Of a stretch of 64,000 nucleotides of DNA, positions 33,002 through 41,843 are shown piece after piece. The DNA is taken from contig NZ_JOEH01000003.1 of NCBI RefSeq assembly GCF_000719095.1, positions 124,001-188,000 on the forward strand. The letters are read 5' to 3'. The notes under the pieces are model-generated. The model made no database searches. It was not told where the DNA came from and saw only the letters and a list, made by a program, of their open reading frames with translations. A program made the position numbers and the translations under genes. How positions within the stretch are numbered: position 1 is the stretch's first letter; every line of letters starts with the position of its first letter. This DNA comes from Streptacidiphilus jeojiense (GTDB taxonomy: Bacteria; Actinomycetota; Actinomycetes; Streptomycetales; Streptomycetaceae).

Positions 33002-33057
33002 CGGGCACCGGGCGTTACGGGGGCTCGGGGGTCGCTCCCCGAAAAGTTGGAGTCGTC

Positions 33058-33507
33058 ATGAGCGAATTCGTCGCAGACCCCGCACCCAGCACCACCCTCC
33101 GCAAGGCCCGCAGCGCCGACGACATCGGTCCGGTCACCCACGAGGCCTACGCCTTCGCCTGCATGAACTGCGGGTTCGGCTGGGAGCAGGCCTACGAGAT
33201 CGGCCACCAGGTGGACCGCGAGGGCCTGATGCACGCCCGCTACCGGGCCAACGGCGTTCCCGTCCCCTCGCCGTTGACCAAGCCGTCCTGCCCCGGGTGC
33301 GGCGGCGAGCACGTGCGCATCATGCGGGCCGGACGAGTCACGCAGACCATCGCCCACTGGCACGCCCCCGCGCCCGAGCGCCCGAGCGCCCGCGAGGAGG
33401 AGGCCCACCCGGAGCCGCCGGCCCCGCCCGCCCGGCAGCGCCGCCGGCTGCACCTCCCCTTCCACTTCCGGCTGCGCCGCGAGCACCACACCACCCCGGA
33501 GGCCTAG
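33058..33507 (+). CDS. Zinc-ribbon protein of unknown function
   Basis: This 149-residue protein has two CxxC pairs, 'FACMNCGFGW' and 'PSCPGCGGEHVR', spaced ~55 residues apart, which should bind one zinc. The N-terminal ~30 residues and the C-terminal ~45 residues (Pro/Glu-rich then Arg/His-rich, 'RQRRRLHLPFHFRLRREHH') look disordered. A GGAG precedes ATG 33058. The preceding ~230 nt form an elaborate structured leader, which suggests post-transcriptional control. It is convergent with the PASTA kinase gene. No family or reaction is recognised; nucleic-acid or protein binding is a guess from the basic tail. Confidence 0.75.
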   Translation: MSEFVADPAPSTTLRKARSADDIGPVTHEAYAFACMNCGFGWEQAYEIGHQVDREGLMHARYRANGVPVPSPLTKPSCPGCGGEHVRIMRAGRVTQTIAHWHAPAPERPSAREEEAHPEPPAPPARQRRRLHLPFHFRLRREHHTTPEA

Positions 33508-33562
33508 GACCGGCCGGGTCGGCCGCGCCGTCGGCCCGCCGCTGTCAGCCCGCCGTCGGCGG

Positions 33563-35839
33563 TCAGCTCGCCGTCGGCGTGGCCGACGGCGCCGCTGACC
33601 CGGAGACCCGGACCTGACCGCCGCCGCCCTGGGCCGAGGTCGACCCCGAGTAGGAGGACGTGGCACTCGCCGCCGGTGACGAGGAGGCCGACGCGGACGC
33701 CGAGGAGGAGGCGGAGGACGACGAGCCGCAGCCGTCCTGCTGGACCTTGAGCGTGATCTGCCGGCCCGGCGGGTAGGCGCTCGCCGAACCGGGCTGCGGC
33801 GACTGGCCCACCACATAGCCGGCCGTGGCGCCCGAGACGCAGGTGTATTCCACGCCGACGTGGGAGAAGCCGCCGAGGTCGCTCTGCGCGGTCGAGAGCA
33901 GCTTTCCCACCTCGTCGGTGTAGGCGACGCAGTCGGTCTCGTAGGCGGTCAGCGTCACCTGTGCGTCGGTGGCGGACCGGCTCCCGGCCTTCGGCGTCTG
34001 CGCGTAGACCCCGGAACCGCTGCTGGAGCAGTGGTAGCTCACCGAGATCGCGGAGGCGCCGAACCCGGCGTTCTCCAACTGCTGCTTGGCGTAGTCCACC
34101 GGCTGACCGAGCACCGAGGGCACGGTCACATAGGACCCGCCGTCGCTGCCGGTCGAGCTGCTGCTGCCGCTGCTCGCGGAGGCGGAGCTGGAGGAGCCGG
34201 CGGAGTCGGAGGAACTCGGGTAGGCCGAGGAACTGCTGGACGACTGGCCGCCGCCGGAGACCGTCGAGTCGTTGCCCGAGTTGCCGGTGTTGCCGCCGGT
34301 CTCGGCGATCACCACCCCGACCGCGGTGGCGATCAGGGCCGCAGCTCCGGCCAGCGCGATCAGCCATCTGCGCTTCCGCCCGGCGGCACCCGCAGACCCG
34401 GCCGGACCGATCTCCGTGGTGGCCCCCGAGGATCCCGAGGCCCCGGCGGCGGCAGCCATGCCCAGGCCGACCGTGCCCGCGCCGGCCGCGCCCGGGCCGG
34501 TGACGTTCGGGCCCCTGCCGGCCGGCGGGGGAGTGGGCCTGCCCTCCGCGGCGAAGCCGGCCGGGGCCGGTCCGAACCCGGCCGGAGCCGGGCCGAAGCC
34601 GGGCGGCGGCGTCGCCGGCGGCGTTGACCCGGTTTGCCCGGCCGGCTGCTGCGGCACCGTCGCGGCGGTCCCGCCCGGGGTGCTCGCCCCGCCCGGGGTG
34701 CCTGCTGCGGCCGGGGTGGCGCCGGCACCCGGCGGGCCGACCCGAGACCCGGCGCCGCCGGCAGCCCCGGTGCCGCTCGCCGGTGTCACCCGTTCCGTCC
34801 CGGGATGGTCCTCGGCCTCGGCCGCCGCACCTGCCGCCGCCCCCACGGCGAGCCCCGCGGCCCCCGCTCCTGCCGCGGCCGCGATCCCCGGGCCGCTCGC
34901 GGGCCGCTTCCCCGTCGCGTCGGTGTTCCCGCCCAGGGACCGGAGCCTGCTGGGCAGGTCCGCCTCCACCCGGGCGATCATTCCGGTCAGCTCGGCCGGG
35001 AGCCAGGTCTGCGTCGGGTCGTGCCCGGCGTCGGCCGGCTCGCTGGCCTCCAGCCGGTCCAGCAGCCCGTCCGGCGAGGGCCGCGCCGCGGCCTCCTTGG
35101 CCAGACAGGCGCCGATCAGGCCGCGCACCTCCTCGGGCACGCCCTCCAGCCGCGGTTCGCTGTGCACCACCCGGTAGAGCAGCGCCGGTGTCGCGCCCTC
35201 CCCGAAGGGTCCGGCGCCGGTCGCCGCGAAGGCCAGCACCGCGCCCAGCGAGAACACGTCCGTGGCCGGGGTCACCGCGGACCCCTCGATCTGCTCCGGC
35301 GACATGAAGCCGGGCGAGCCGACGACCATGCCGGTCCGGGTCAGCTCGGTGGCCTCGGCCGCCCGGGAGATGCCGAAGTCGATCACCCGCGGCCCGTCTG
35401 CGGCCAGCAGCACGTTCGACGGCTTGAGGTCGCGGTGCACCACCCCGGCGGCGTGGATGGCCGCCAGCGCCTCGGCGAGCCCCGCCGCCAGCGCCCGCAC
35501 CGATTCCAGCGGCAGCGGTCCGTGCTCGCGCACGGCCGTGCTCAGCGAGGGGCCCGGTACGTACTCGGTGGCCAGCCAGGGCGTCGCCGCCTGCGGATCG
35601 GCGTCCAGCACCGCCACCGTGAAGGCCCCGCCGACCGCCCTGGCCGAGGCCACCTCCCGGGCGAACCGGGCCCGGAAGTCCGGGTCGTCCGCCAGTTCCG
35701 GCCGGATCACCTTGAGCGCGACCCGGCGCCCACCCCGTGACCTGGCCAGGTACACCCGTCCCATGCCGCCCGCGCCCAGTCGCGCCAGCAGTCGGTAGCC
35801 GCCCAGCTGCGGCGGGTCGTCCGATTCAAGTGCCTGCAC
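33563..35839 (-). CDS. Membrane Ser/Thr protein kinase with PASTA-like domains
   Basis: This is a 758-residue Hanks-type kinase. The kinase domain (residues ~14-270) has the glycine loop 'LGAGGMGRVYLARS', Lys in 'VALKVIRPE', catalytic 'VVHRDLKPSNVLL', 'DFGISR' and activation-loop 'GSPGFMSPEQIEG'. A long Pro/Ala/Gly-rich juxtamembrane region, one transmembrane helix ('WLIALAGAAALIATAVGVVI') and a Ser-rich stretch follow. Two PASTA-like repeats ('YVTVPSVLGQPVDYAKQQLE'; 'VVGQSPQPGSASAYPPGRQI') and a Ser/Ala tail complete it. PASTA domains of this kind sense muropeptides or lipid II outside the cell. GTG 35839 has GAGGGGGAACA upstream. The promoter region contains a large nested inverted repeat. 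Confidence 0.92.
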   Translation of the reverse strand: MQALESDDPPQLGGYRLLARLGAGGMGRVYLARSRGGRRVALKVIRPELADDPDFRARFAREVASARAVGGAFTVAVLDADPQAATPWLATEYVPGPSLSTAVREHGPLPLESVRALAAGLAEALAAIHAAGVVHRDLKPSNVLLAADGPRVIDFGISRAAEATELTRTGMVVGSPGFMSPEQIEGSAVTPATDVFSLGAVLAFAATGAGPFGEGATPALLYRVVHSEPRLEGVPEEVRGLIGACLAKEAAARPSPDGLLDRLEASEPADAGHDPTQTWLPAELTGMIARVEADLPSRLRSLGGNTDATGKRPASGPGIAAAAGAGAAGLAVGAAAGAAAEAEDHPGTERVTPASGTGAAGGAGSRVGPPGAGATPAAAGTPGGASTPGGTAATVPQQPAGQTGSTPPATPPPGFGPAPAGFGPAPAGFAAEGRPTPPPAGRGPNVTGPGAAGAGTVGLGMAAAAGASGSSGATTEIGPAGSAGAAGRKRRWLIALAGAAALIATAVGVVIAETGGNTGNSGNDSTVSGGGQSSSSSSAYPSSSDSAGSSSSASASSGSSSSTGSDGGSYVTVPSVLGQPVDYAKQQLENAGFGASAISVSYHCSSSGSGVYAQTPKAGSRSATDAQVTLTAYETDCVAYTDEVGKLLSTAQSDLGGFSHVGVEYTCVSGATAGYVVGQSPQPGSASAYPPGRQITLKVQQDGCGSSSSASSSASASASSSPAASATSSYSGSTSAQGGGGQVRVSGSAAPSATPTAS

Positions 35840-35877
35840 TGTTCCCCCTCAGCGCTGCCTTCCAAGGATTGAGCCCC

Positions 35878-36044
35878 CTAGGAGGGTGCTGCAGGTCCAG
35901 GCCGGGCTCGCGTCGTCCTGGCACTCCGCTGGCCGCGTTGTCGTCGGTCGCCAACCAACCACGGTTGGCTCCCTCCTCCGCCTTGCCATCGAAGCACCAG
36001 GACGCCGCTCCCTGATCCGGCCTAGACCTGCAGCACCCTCCTAG
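35878..36044. repeat. Nested long inverted repeat between kinase gene and metG
   Basis: The 28-bp arms 35878-35905 and 36017-36044 (starting CTAGGAGGGTGCTGCAGG) match at 27 of 28 positions. Inside them CGTCGTCCTGG (35911-35921) pairs with 35998-36008 with one mismatch, and GCCAACC/GGTTGGC forms the core near 35952-35971. Outside them TGTTCCC (35839-35845) pairs with GGGAACA (36054-36060). The whole could extrude as a ~220-nt cruciform or be a small terminal-repeat element. No coding sequence is seen in the 459-nt gap 35840-36298. Confidence 0.7.
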
Positions 36045-36143
36045 CCCCCTCCAGGGAACACTGCCCATGACTGCTTGCCTAGACCCTTCGGCAACCGTTC
36101 GGTCACAGAAAGTAATCAGTCAGGGGCGATGTGCACCCTTCGA

Positions 36144-36201
36144 TAGGATGACGTCTCCGGGCGGTGTCGGGTTCAGCGGTTCCGGGGCGGACTTCCGCCC
36201 C
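36144..36201 (+). promoter_or_regulatory. Candidate metG -10 element and leader hairpin
   Basis: TAGGAT (36144-36149) is a plausible -10 hexamer about 150 nt before the metG ATG. In the leader, GGGGCGG-ACTT-CCGCCCC (36184-36201) forms a 7-bp hairpin. No clear -35 is seen, and the leader shows no T-box-type features. Confidence 0.3.
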
Positions 36202-36298
36202 CGTCGGGCTCGTCACGTCCCGCACGCCCTGCTCGTCCTGCCCGTCCCGCCCCGTGCGGCACCCACCCCGGCGCCGCTGAAGAAGGAGCATCCCAGAG

Positions 36299-38053
36299 AT
36301 GACCCGCCAGTTGATCACCAGCGCGCTTCCCTACATCAACGGGATCAAGCACCTGGGCAACATGGTCGGATCCATGCTCCCGGCGGACGTGTACGCGCGT
36401 TACCTGCGCCAGCGCGGCCACGAGGTGCTGTACATCTGCGCCACCGACGAGCACGGCACCCCGGCCGAGCTGGCCGCCAAGGAGGCCGGGCTGCCGGTCG
36501 ACGCCTTCTGCGCGGAGCAGCACGAGGCGCAGAAGGCGATCTACCAGGGCTTCGGCCTCTCGTTCGACTACTTCGGCCGCAGCTCCTCGCCGCAGAACCG
36601 CGAGCTGACCCAGACCATCGCGCGCCAGCTGCACGCCAACGGCTTCATCGAGGAGCGGGCGATCCGCCAGGTGTACTCCAACGCCGACGGCCGCTTCCTG
36701 CCGGACCGCTACATCGTCGGCACCTGCCCGCACTGCGGCTACGACAAGGCCCGCGGCGACCAGTGCGAGAACTGCACCCGGGTGCTGGACCCCACCGACC
36801 TGATCGACCCGCGCTCGGCGATCAGCGGCAGCAGCGACCTGGAGGTGCGCGAGACCAAGCACCTGTTCCTGCTGCAGTCCAAGCTGGCCGGCGAGGTCGA
36901 GGCCTGGGTGGACGAGCACGGCAGGGACTGGCCGGTGCTGTCCTCCTCGATCGCCCGCAAGTGGCTGACCGAGGGCCTGCACGACCGTGCCATCACCCGC
37001 GACCTGGACTGGGGCGTCCCGGTCCCGGCCGACACCTGGCCCGAACTGGCGGCCGAGGGCAAGGTCTTCTACGTCTGGTTCGACGCCCCGATCGAGTACA
37101 TCGGCGCGACCCGGGAGTGGGCCGACGCGGCCTCCGAGGGCGAGCAGCGGGACTGGAAGTCCTGGTGGTACCAGGCCGACGCGACGGTCAACTACACCCA
37201 GTTCATGGGCAAGGACAACGTCCCCTTCCACGCCGTGATGTTCCCCGCCACGCTGCTGGGCACCCGCGACGCCTGGAAGAAGGTCGACTACCTCAAGTCC
37301 TTCAACTGGCTGAACTACTACGGCGGCAAGTTCTCCACCAGCCAGAAGCGCGGGGTGTTCAGCGACGCCGCGCTGGAGCTGCTGCCGGCCGACTACTGGC
37401 GCTACTTCATGATGGCCAACGCCCCCGAGTCGGACGACACCAACTTCACCTGGGAGCTGTTCTCCGCCACGGTGAACAAGGACCTGGCCGACGTCCTGGG
37501 CAACTTCGTCAACCGGGTGCTGTCCTTCTCCCGCAAGCGCTTCGGCGACGAGGTGCCGGCCGGGCGCGCTGCGGGCGAGGCCGAGCAGCAGCTGGGCGAG
37601 CAGATCGCCGACCTGCTGACCGAGTACCAGACCCAGATGGACGCGCTGCAGTTCCGCAAGGCCGCGCAGGCGCTGCGGGCGCTGTGGAGCGCCGGCAACT
37701 CCTACCTGGAGACCAAGGCGCCCTGGCTGGAGGCCAAGACCGACCTGGACGGCGCCGCGCTGACGCTGCGCACCGCGATGAACCTGATCCACCTGTACTC
37801 GGTGGTCTCCGAGCCGTTCATCCCGGCCAGCAGCGCCGCGATGCGGGCCGCGTTCGCCCTGCCGGACGACACCCGCAGCTGGGTCTCCGCCGACGAGGCC
37901 AGGGCGCTGGCGCTGGTCCCGGCCGGGACGCCGTTCACCGTCCCGCCGGTGCTCTTCGCGAAGATCACCGAGGAGGACCTGGACGCCTACCGCACCCGGT
38001 TCGGCGCCGAGCCGGAGGCCCCGGCGACCGCAGGACCGGAGGCCGCGGCCTGA
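36299..38053 (+). CDS. metG: Methionyl-tRNA synthetase
   Basis: This is a 584-residue class I synthetase. The HIGH-type motif lies in '[20 protein letters not shown]', and the connective-peptide zinc site is '[17 protein letters not shown]'. The KMSKS equivalent is in '[20 protein letters not shown]', and the anticodon-binding helical domain follows from ~400. It charges tRNA-Met in the cytoplasm and is essential. There is no C-terminal tRNA-binding (EMAP-like) extension, and length is usual for the actinobacterial form. AAGGAG lies upstream of the ATG. Its stop overlaps the ATG of tatD (TGATG), so the two genes are translationally coupled. Confidence 0.95.
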   Translation: MTRQLITSALPYINGIKHLGNMVGSMLPADVYARYLRQRGHEVLYICATDEHGTPAELAAKEAGLPVDAFCAEQHEAQKAIYQGFGLSFDYFGRSSSPQNRELTQTIARQLHANGFIEERAIRQVYSNADGRFLPDRYIVGTCPHCGYDKARGDQCENCTRVLDPTDLIDPRSAISGSSDLEVRETKHLFLLQSKLAGEVEAWVDEHGRDWPVLSSSIARKWLTEGLHDRAITRDLDWGVPVPADTWPELAAEGKVFYVWFDAPIEYIGATREWADAASEGEQRDWKSWWYQADATVNYTQFMGKDNVPFHAVMFPATLLGTRDAWKKVDYLKSFNWLNYYGGKFSTSQKRGVFSDAALELLPADYWRYFMMANAPESDDTNFTWELFSATVNKDLADVLGNFVNRVLSFSRKRFGDEVPAGRAAGEAEQQLGEQIADLLTEYQTQMDALQFRKAAQALRALWSAGNSYLETKAPWLEAKTDLDGAALTLRTAMNLIHLYSVVSEPFIPASSAAMRAAFALPDDTRSWVSADEARALALVPAGTPFTVPPVLFAKITEEDLDAYRTRFGAEPEAPATAGPEAAA

Positions 38054-38943
38054 TGGCTTCGGCGTCGAAGAAGTCCCAGGCCGACCGCAAGGTCCCGCCG
38101 CCGCTCCCCGAGCCGCTGCGGGTCGGGGTCGCCGACTCGCACACCCACCTGGACATGCAGGACGGCACCCCCGAGGAGGGGCTGGCCCGGGCCGCCTCGG
38201 TCGGGGTCACCACCGTGGTCCAGGTGGGCTGCGACCTGCCCGGCTCGCGCTGGGCGGCGGAGCTGGCGGGGCGTCATGACCGGGTCCACGCAACGGTCTC
38301 GCTGCACCCCAACGAGGCGCCGCGGATCGTCCTCGGCGACCCCGACGGCTGGTCCGGGCAGCGCCGCGGACCGGGCGGCATGAAGGCCCTGGACGAGGCG
38401 CTGGACGAGATCGACGCCCTTGCCGCGCTGCCGCAGGTGCGCGGGGTGGGTGAGACCGGCCTGGACTACTTCCGCACCGGCCCGGAGGGCGTCGAGGTGC
38501 AGCAGGAGTCGTTCCGACGGCATGTCGCGCTGGCCAAGAAGCACGGCAAGGCCCTGGTCATCCACGACCGGGACGCCCACGAGGACGTGCTGCGCATCCT
38601 GGCGGAGGAGGGCGCCCCGGAGCGCACCGTCTTCCACTGCTACTCGGGCGACGCGGAGATGGCCAAGGTCTGCGCCGAGGCCGGCTACTACCTGTCCTTC
38701 GCCGGACCGGTCACCTTCCCGGCCAACCACCACCTGCGCGAGGCGCTGGCGGTGGCCCCGTTGGACCGGATCCTGGTGGAGACCGACGCCCCCTTCCTCA
38801 CCCCGGCCCCGTACCGGGGACGCCCCAACGCGCCGTACCTGATCCCGATCACGCTCCGCGCGATGGCCGCCGTCCGCGGCCTGGACGAGGACGCCATGGC
38901 CACTGCCGTCGCCGCCAACACCGCACGCGCCTTCGATTACTGA
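38053..38943 (+). CDS. tatD: TatD family metal-dependent hydrolase (DNase)
   Basis: This is a 296-residue TIM-barrel hydrolase. Metal ligands are visible in 'VADSHTHLDMQ', 'GVGETGLDYF', 'LVIHDRDAHED', 'TVFHCYSGDAEMA' and 'VETDAPFLTPAPYRG'. TatD enzymes are magnesium-dependent 3'-5' exonucleases or deoxyribonucleases in the cytoplasm. The ATG overlaps the metG stop. The order metG-tatD-rpf-rsmA-ispE is conserved in streptomycetes. The GC-rich hairpin near 39053-39070 may end this transcript. Confidence 0.93.
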   Translation: MASASKKSQADRKVPPPLPEPLRVGVADSHTHLDMQDGTPEEGLARAASVGVTTVVQVGCDLPGSRWAAELAGRHDRVHATVSLHPNEAPRIVLGDPDGWSGQRRGPGGMKALDEALDEIDALAALPQVRGVGETGLDYFRTGPEGVEVQQESFRRHVALAKKHGKALVIHDRDAHEDVLRILAEEGAPERTVFHCYSGDAEMAKVCAEAGYYLSFAGPVTFPANHHLREALAVAPLDRILVETDAPFLTPAPYRGRPNAPYLIPITLRAMAAVRGLDEDAMATAVAANTARAFDY

Positions 38944-38952
38944 CGGTCCGGC

Positions 38953-39172
38953 GGTGACCGCTCCGCCCGTCGGTCGTTGAGCTTTCAGCAAGTGCAGTGA
39001 TGCGCGGCGAATGCCCTGTCGGTCGGCGTGAGGATTCGGATACTCCAATCCTTCGGGGGGCGACCCCCCGTGCCCCCACGTGGGTCGTGGTGGCCGATGC
39101 CGCTCGGTGACCGCTTCGCCGCCCGATCGTTGAGCTTTCAGCAAGTGCCCTGTCGGTCGGCGTGAGGATTCG
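38953..39172 (+). repeat. Imperfect direct duplication of the rpf upstream region
   Basis: Copy A (38953-39038) and copy B (39107-39172) share the order GGTGACCGC..., GATCGTTGAGCTTTCAGCAA-type core, CCCTGTCGGTCGGC and GTGAGGATTCG. Copy A has 19 extra nt (38995-39013) and stops matching right after GTGAGGATTCG. Copy B continues into the true rpf reading frame. A GGGGG/CCCCC hairpin near 39053-39070 lies between them. Copy A therefore looks like a truncated duplicate of the rpf leader and start codon. Confidence 0.75.
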
Positions 39173-39830
39173 AGTGAACGGTTCTGCGGAGCAGGTGCGG
39201 CGGAAGCTGCCCAAGGCGTTGGCGCTGGCCCTGCTGGTGGGCGGCACCGGTGCGTTCGTGAACCAGCAGCACCAGGCGCATCTGACCGCCGACGGCGCGC
39301 CCCAGCGCGTTGCGCTGGACGCGGACCCCACCTCGGAGACCGAGCAGGCCGGTGACCACCTGCTGCCCTCCCCGCCGGCCGCACTCACCATGCTCACCCC
39401 GGACGTGCCGTCGGCCCCGCTGGCCCGGTCCATGCCGGTCCCGGTCCGGGCCGGGGCCGACCGGTCCTCCCGCTCGGAGGAGCCGGCCCGCCCGCCGCTG
39501 CGCCACTACCGCTCGACCAGCGACTACTTCCGGCACCACCGCACCCGGTCGGCCGACAGCGCCCCCTCCCCGAGCACCTACCACGGCACCGGTGAGCTCA
39601 ACTGGTCCGCCCTGGCCCGCTGCGAGGCCGGCGGCAACCCGCACGCGGTGGACCCCAGCGGGCGCTACGGCGGGCTGTACCAGTTCGACAGCACGACCTG
39701 GCACCACCTCGGCGGCCACGGCCGCCCGCAGGACGCCCCGGCCGGCGAGCAGACCGCCCGGGCCCGCCAGCTCTACCACCAGCGCGGCAGCTCACCGTGG
39801 CCCACCTGCGGGCACCGCGCCGGCGGCTAG
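39162..39830 (+). CDS. Resuscitation-promoting factor (Rpf) muralidase, short form
   Basis: This is a 222-residue exported protein. An N-terminal hydrophobic segment ('[20 protein letters not shown]') acts as signal or anchor. A ~100-residue low-complexity linker leads to a C-terminal Rpf lysozyme-like domain ('[20 protein letters not shown]' with catalytic Glu, '[20 protein letters not shown]', paired Cys 'CEAGG' and '[10 protein letters not shown]'). It cleaves peptidoglycan glycan strands during germination or growth resumption. The DUF348/G5 repeats of longer RpfB forms are absent. GTG 39162 lies in the second copy of a direct duplication. The rsmA promoter overlaps its stop codon. Confidence 0.85.
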   Translation: MRIRVNGSAEQVRRKLPKALALALLVGGTGAFVNQQHQAHLTADGAPQRVALDADPTSETEQAGDHLLPSPPAALTMLTPDVPSAPLARSMPVPVRAGADRSSRSEEPARPPLRHYRSTSDYFRHHRTRSADSAPSPSTYHGTGELNWSALARCEAGGNPHAVDPSGRYGGLYQFDSTTWHHLGGHGRPQDAPAGEQTARARQLYHQRGSSPWPTCGHRAGG

Positions 39831-39833
39831 TCT
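39828..39833 (+). promoter_or_regulatory. -10 element of rsmA overlapping the rpf stop codon
   Basis: TAGTCT begins at the TAG stop of the Rpf gene and ends 7 nt before the rsmA GTG. No Shine-Dalgarno sequence precedes rsmA, so a leaderless transcript from this hexamer is the simplest reading. Confidence 0.4.
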
Positions 39834-39840
39834 TGACCCC

Positions 39841-40839
39841 GTGAGCAGCAGCCCCGGAACACCCCCCACCCCCACGCCCGCCTCCGAGCCCGCCGACGTC
39901 CTCGGCGGCGCCCCCGCGGAGCCGGGCCCGCTCCTCGGCGCCGCCGACATCCGCGGCCTGGCTGCGGCCCTCGGCGTCCGGCCGACCAAGCAGCGGGGGC
40001 AGAACTTCGTCATCGACGCCAACACGGTGCGCCGGATCGTCCGCGCCGCCGGGGTCGGGCCGAAGGACGTGGTGGTGGAGGTCGGCCCGGGCCTGGGCTC
40101 GCTCACCCTGGGCCTGCTGGAGGTCGCCGACCGGGTCACCGCCGTGGAGATCGACCCGCTGCTGGCCCAGCACCTGCCCACCACCGTCGCCGCCCGGATG
40201 CCGGACCGCGCCGATCGGTTCGAGCTGGTCCACGACGACGCCATGTCCGTCGCCGAGCTCCCGGGCCCGCCACCGACCGCGCTGGTCGCCAACCTCCCCT
40301 ACAACGTCGCCGTCCCGGTGCTGCTGCACATGCTGGAGACCTTCCCCTCGATCGAGCGCACCCTGGTGATGGTGCAGTCCGAGGTCGCCGACCGGCTCGC
40401 CGCCGCCCCCGGCAACAAGGTCTACGGGGTGCCCTCGGTCAAGGCCAACTGGTACGCCGAGGTGAAGCGCGCCGGGGCGATCGGCCGCAATGTGTTCTGG
40501 CCGGCGCCGAACGTGGACTCCGGCCTGGTCTCGCTGGTCCGCCGCGACCCCCCGGAGACCACGGCCACCCGCGAGGAGGTCTTCGCCGTGGTGGACGCGG
40601 CCTTCGCCCAGCGCCGCAAGACGCTGCGCGCCGCCCTGGCCGGCTGGGCCGGCTCGGCCGCCGCCGCGGAGCAGGCGCTGACCGCCGCGGGTATCGACTT
40701 CCGGCTGCGCGGCGAGACCCTGACGGTGGAGCAGTTCGCCCGGATCGCCGAGGCCAGGCCGGCCCCGGGCGGTGCCGCCGCGGACCGTGCCGCCGAGGAC
40801 CGCGCCGCCGAGGACGACACCGACGGTGCGGCAGAATAG
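39841..40839 (+). CDS. rsmA: 16S rRNA (adenine1518/1519-N6)-dimethyltransferase
   Basis: This is a 332-residue KsgA enzyme. The signatures are '[20 protein letters not shown]', AdoMet motif I '[20 protein letters not shown]', '[11 protein letters not shown]', the catalytic NLPY in '[20 protein letters not shown]', and '[13 protein letters not shown]'. It dimethylates A1518 and A1519 near the 3' end of 16S rRNA. An ~40-residue N-terminal Pro-rich extension and an acidic Ala/Asp/Glu tail flank the core. GTG 39841 lacks a ribosome-binding site, and TAGTCT lies 7 nt upstream. It is followed by ispE after 4 nt. Confidence 0.94.
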   Translation: MSSSPGTPPTPTPASEPADVLGGAPAEPGPLLGAADIRGLAAALGVRPTKQRGQNFVIDANTVRRIVRAAGVGPKDVVVEVGPGLGSLTLGLLEVADRVTAVEIDPLLAQHLPTTVAARMPDRADRFELVHDDAMSVAELPGPPPTALVANLPYNVAVPVLLHMLETFPSIERTLVMVQSEVADRLAAAPGNKVYGVPSVKANWYAEVKRAGAIGRNVFWPAPNVDSGLVSLVRRDPPETTATREEVFAVVDAAFAQRRKTLRAALAGWAGSAAAAEQALTAAGIDFRLRGETLTVEQFARIAEARPAPGGAAADRAAEDRAAEDDTDGAAE

Positions 40840-40843
40840 GCGC

Positions 40844-41764
40844 GTGTCCTCAACGATCACCGTCCGGGTCCCGGCCAAGGTCAACGTCCAGCTCGCCGTC
40901 GGCGGCCGTCGTGCCGACGGCTTCCACGGCCTGGCCTCCGTCTTCTTCGCGGTGGGCCTCTACGACGAGGTGACGGTCACCCCCGCGGACCGGCTCACCG
41001 TCTCCGTCGCCGGGCCGGACGCCGCCGCGGTGCCCGCCGACCGCAGCAACCTGGCCGCCCGCGCGGCCGTGCTGCTCGGCGCCCGCTACGGGATCACCCC
41101 CCAGGTGCACCTGCACATCGACAAGGGCATCCCGGTCGCCGGCGGCATGGCCGGCGGCAGCGCCGACGCCGCCGCCGCGCTGGTGGGCTGTGACGCCCTG
41201 TGGGGGACCGGCGCGGACCCGGCCGTGCTGGCCGAGCTCGCCGCGGAGCTGGGCAGCGACGTCCCGTTCGGCCTGCTCGGCGGCGTCGCCCTGGGGGAGG
41301 GGCGGGGCGAGGTGCTCAGCCCGGTTCCCACCGGCGGCAGCTTCCACTGGGTCTTCGCGGTCGCCGACGGCGGACTCTCCACCCCGGCCGTCTACGGCGA
41401 GTGCGACCGGCTGCGCGACCTGGACGGCGGCTCCGCCGACACCGACCTGCCGGTCCCGGCCGCGGACCCGGTGCTGCTCGAAGCCCTCCGCACCGGCGAC
41501 GCCACCGCCCTGGGCGCCGCCCTCAGCAACGACCTCCAGCCCGCGGCCCTCTCGCTGCGCCCGGCCCTCGCGGCCACCCTCCGGGCCGGCGCCGACGCGG
41601 GGGCGATCGGCACCCTGGTCTCCGGCTCCGGCCCCACCTGCGCGTTCCTCGCCAAGGACGCCGCCTCCGCCGCCGCCCTCGCCACCACCCTCACCGCCTC
41701 CGGCACCTGCCGCACCGCCCTCCCGGCCGCAGGGCCGGTCCCGGGTGCAACCGTGTTGGACTGA
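40844..41764 (+). CDS. ispE: 4-diphosphocytidyl-2-C-methyl-D-erythritol kinase
   Basis: This is a 306-residue GHMP kinase. 'VRVPAKVNVQLAVGGRRADG' is the N-terminal substrate motif, 'PVAGGMAGGSADAAAALVGC' the ATP-binding GHMP loop, 'GSDVPFGLLGGVALGEGRGE' the second motif and 'IGTLVSGSGPTCAFLA' the C-terminal glycine motif. It phosphorylates CDP-ME at the 2-hydroxyl in the MEP isoprenoid pathway. GTG 40844 follows the rsmA stop by 4 nt. CAGAAT (40832-40837), inside the end of rsmA, lies 6 nt before it, so an internal leaderless promoter is likely. Confidence 0.94.
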   Translation: MSSTITVRVPAKVNVQLAVGGRRADGFHGLASVFFAVGLYDEVTVTPADRLTVSVAGPDAAAVPADRSNLAARAAVLLGARYGITPQVHLHIDKGIPVAGGMAGGSADAAAALVGCDALWGTGADPAVLAELAAELGSDVPFGLLGGVALGEGRGEVLSPVPTGGSFHWVFAVADGGLSTPAVYGECDRLRDLDGGSADTDLPVPAADPVLLEALRTGDATALGAALSNDLQPAALSLRPALAATLRAGADAGAIGTLVSGSGPTCAFLAKDAASAAALATTLTASGTCRTALPAAGPVPGATVLD

Positions 41765-41801
41765 GCGACGGGGCGGGGCGGACAGTCGCAATCACCCTCC
41801 C

Positions 41802-41826
41802 GTGTGATCGCGGCGGATGGTCACAC
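41802..41826 (+). promoter_or_regulatory. Inverted repeat at the MHS transporter promoter
   Basis: GTGTGA (41802-41807) and TCACAC (41821-41826) form a perfect 6-bp inverted repeat with a 13-nt spacer. It lies just upstream of CACTAT (41832-41837), which ends 6 nt before the ATG. The placement over the -35 region suggests repression. Confidence 0.4.
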
Positions 41827-41843
41827 TCCGTCACTATGGCGAC

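Noticed and set aside
32827-33057. c-di-AMP (ydaO) riboswitch or other named class
   Set aside because: The nearby rpf and wall genes made this tempting, but I could not place conserved ydaO, SAM or cobalamin motifs with confidence, so the leader is left as an unidentified class.
35878-36044. Complete insertion sequence
   Set aside because: The arms resemble terminal inverted repeats, but the enclosed ~110 bp has no transposase gene, and a target-site duplication could not be established.
36045-36298. T-box leader for metG
   Set aside because: No T-box consensus or antiterminator arrangement is visible; only a promoter-like hexamer and a simple hairpin were found.
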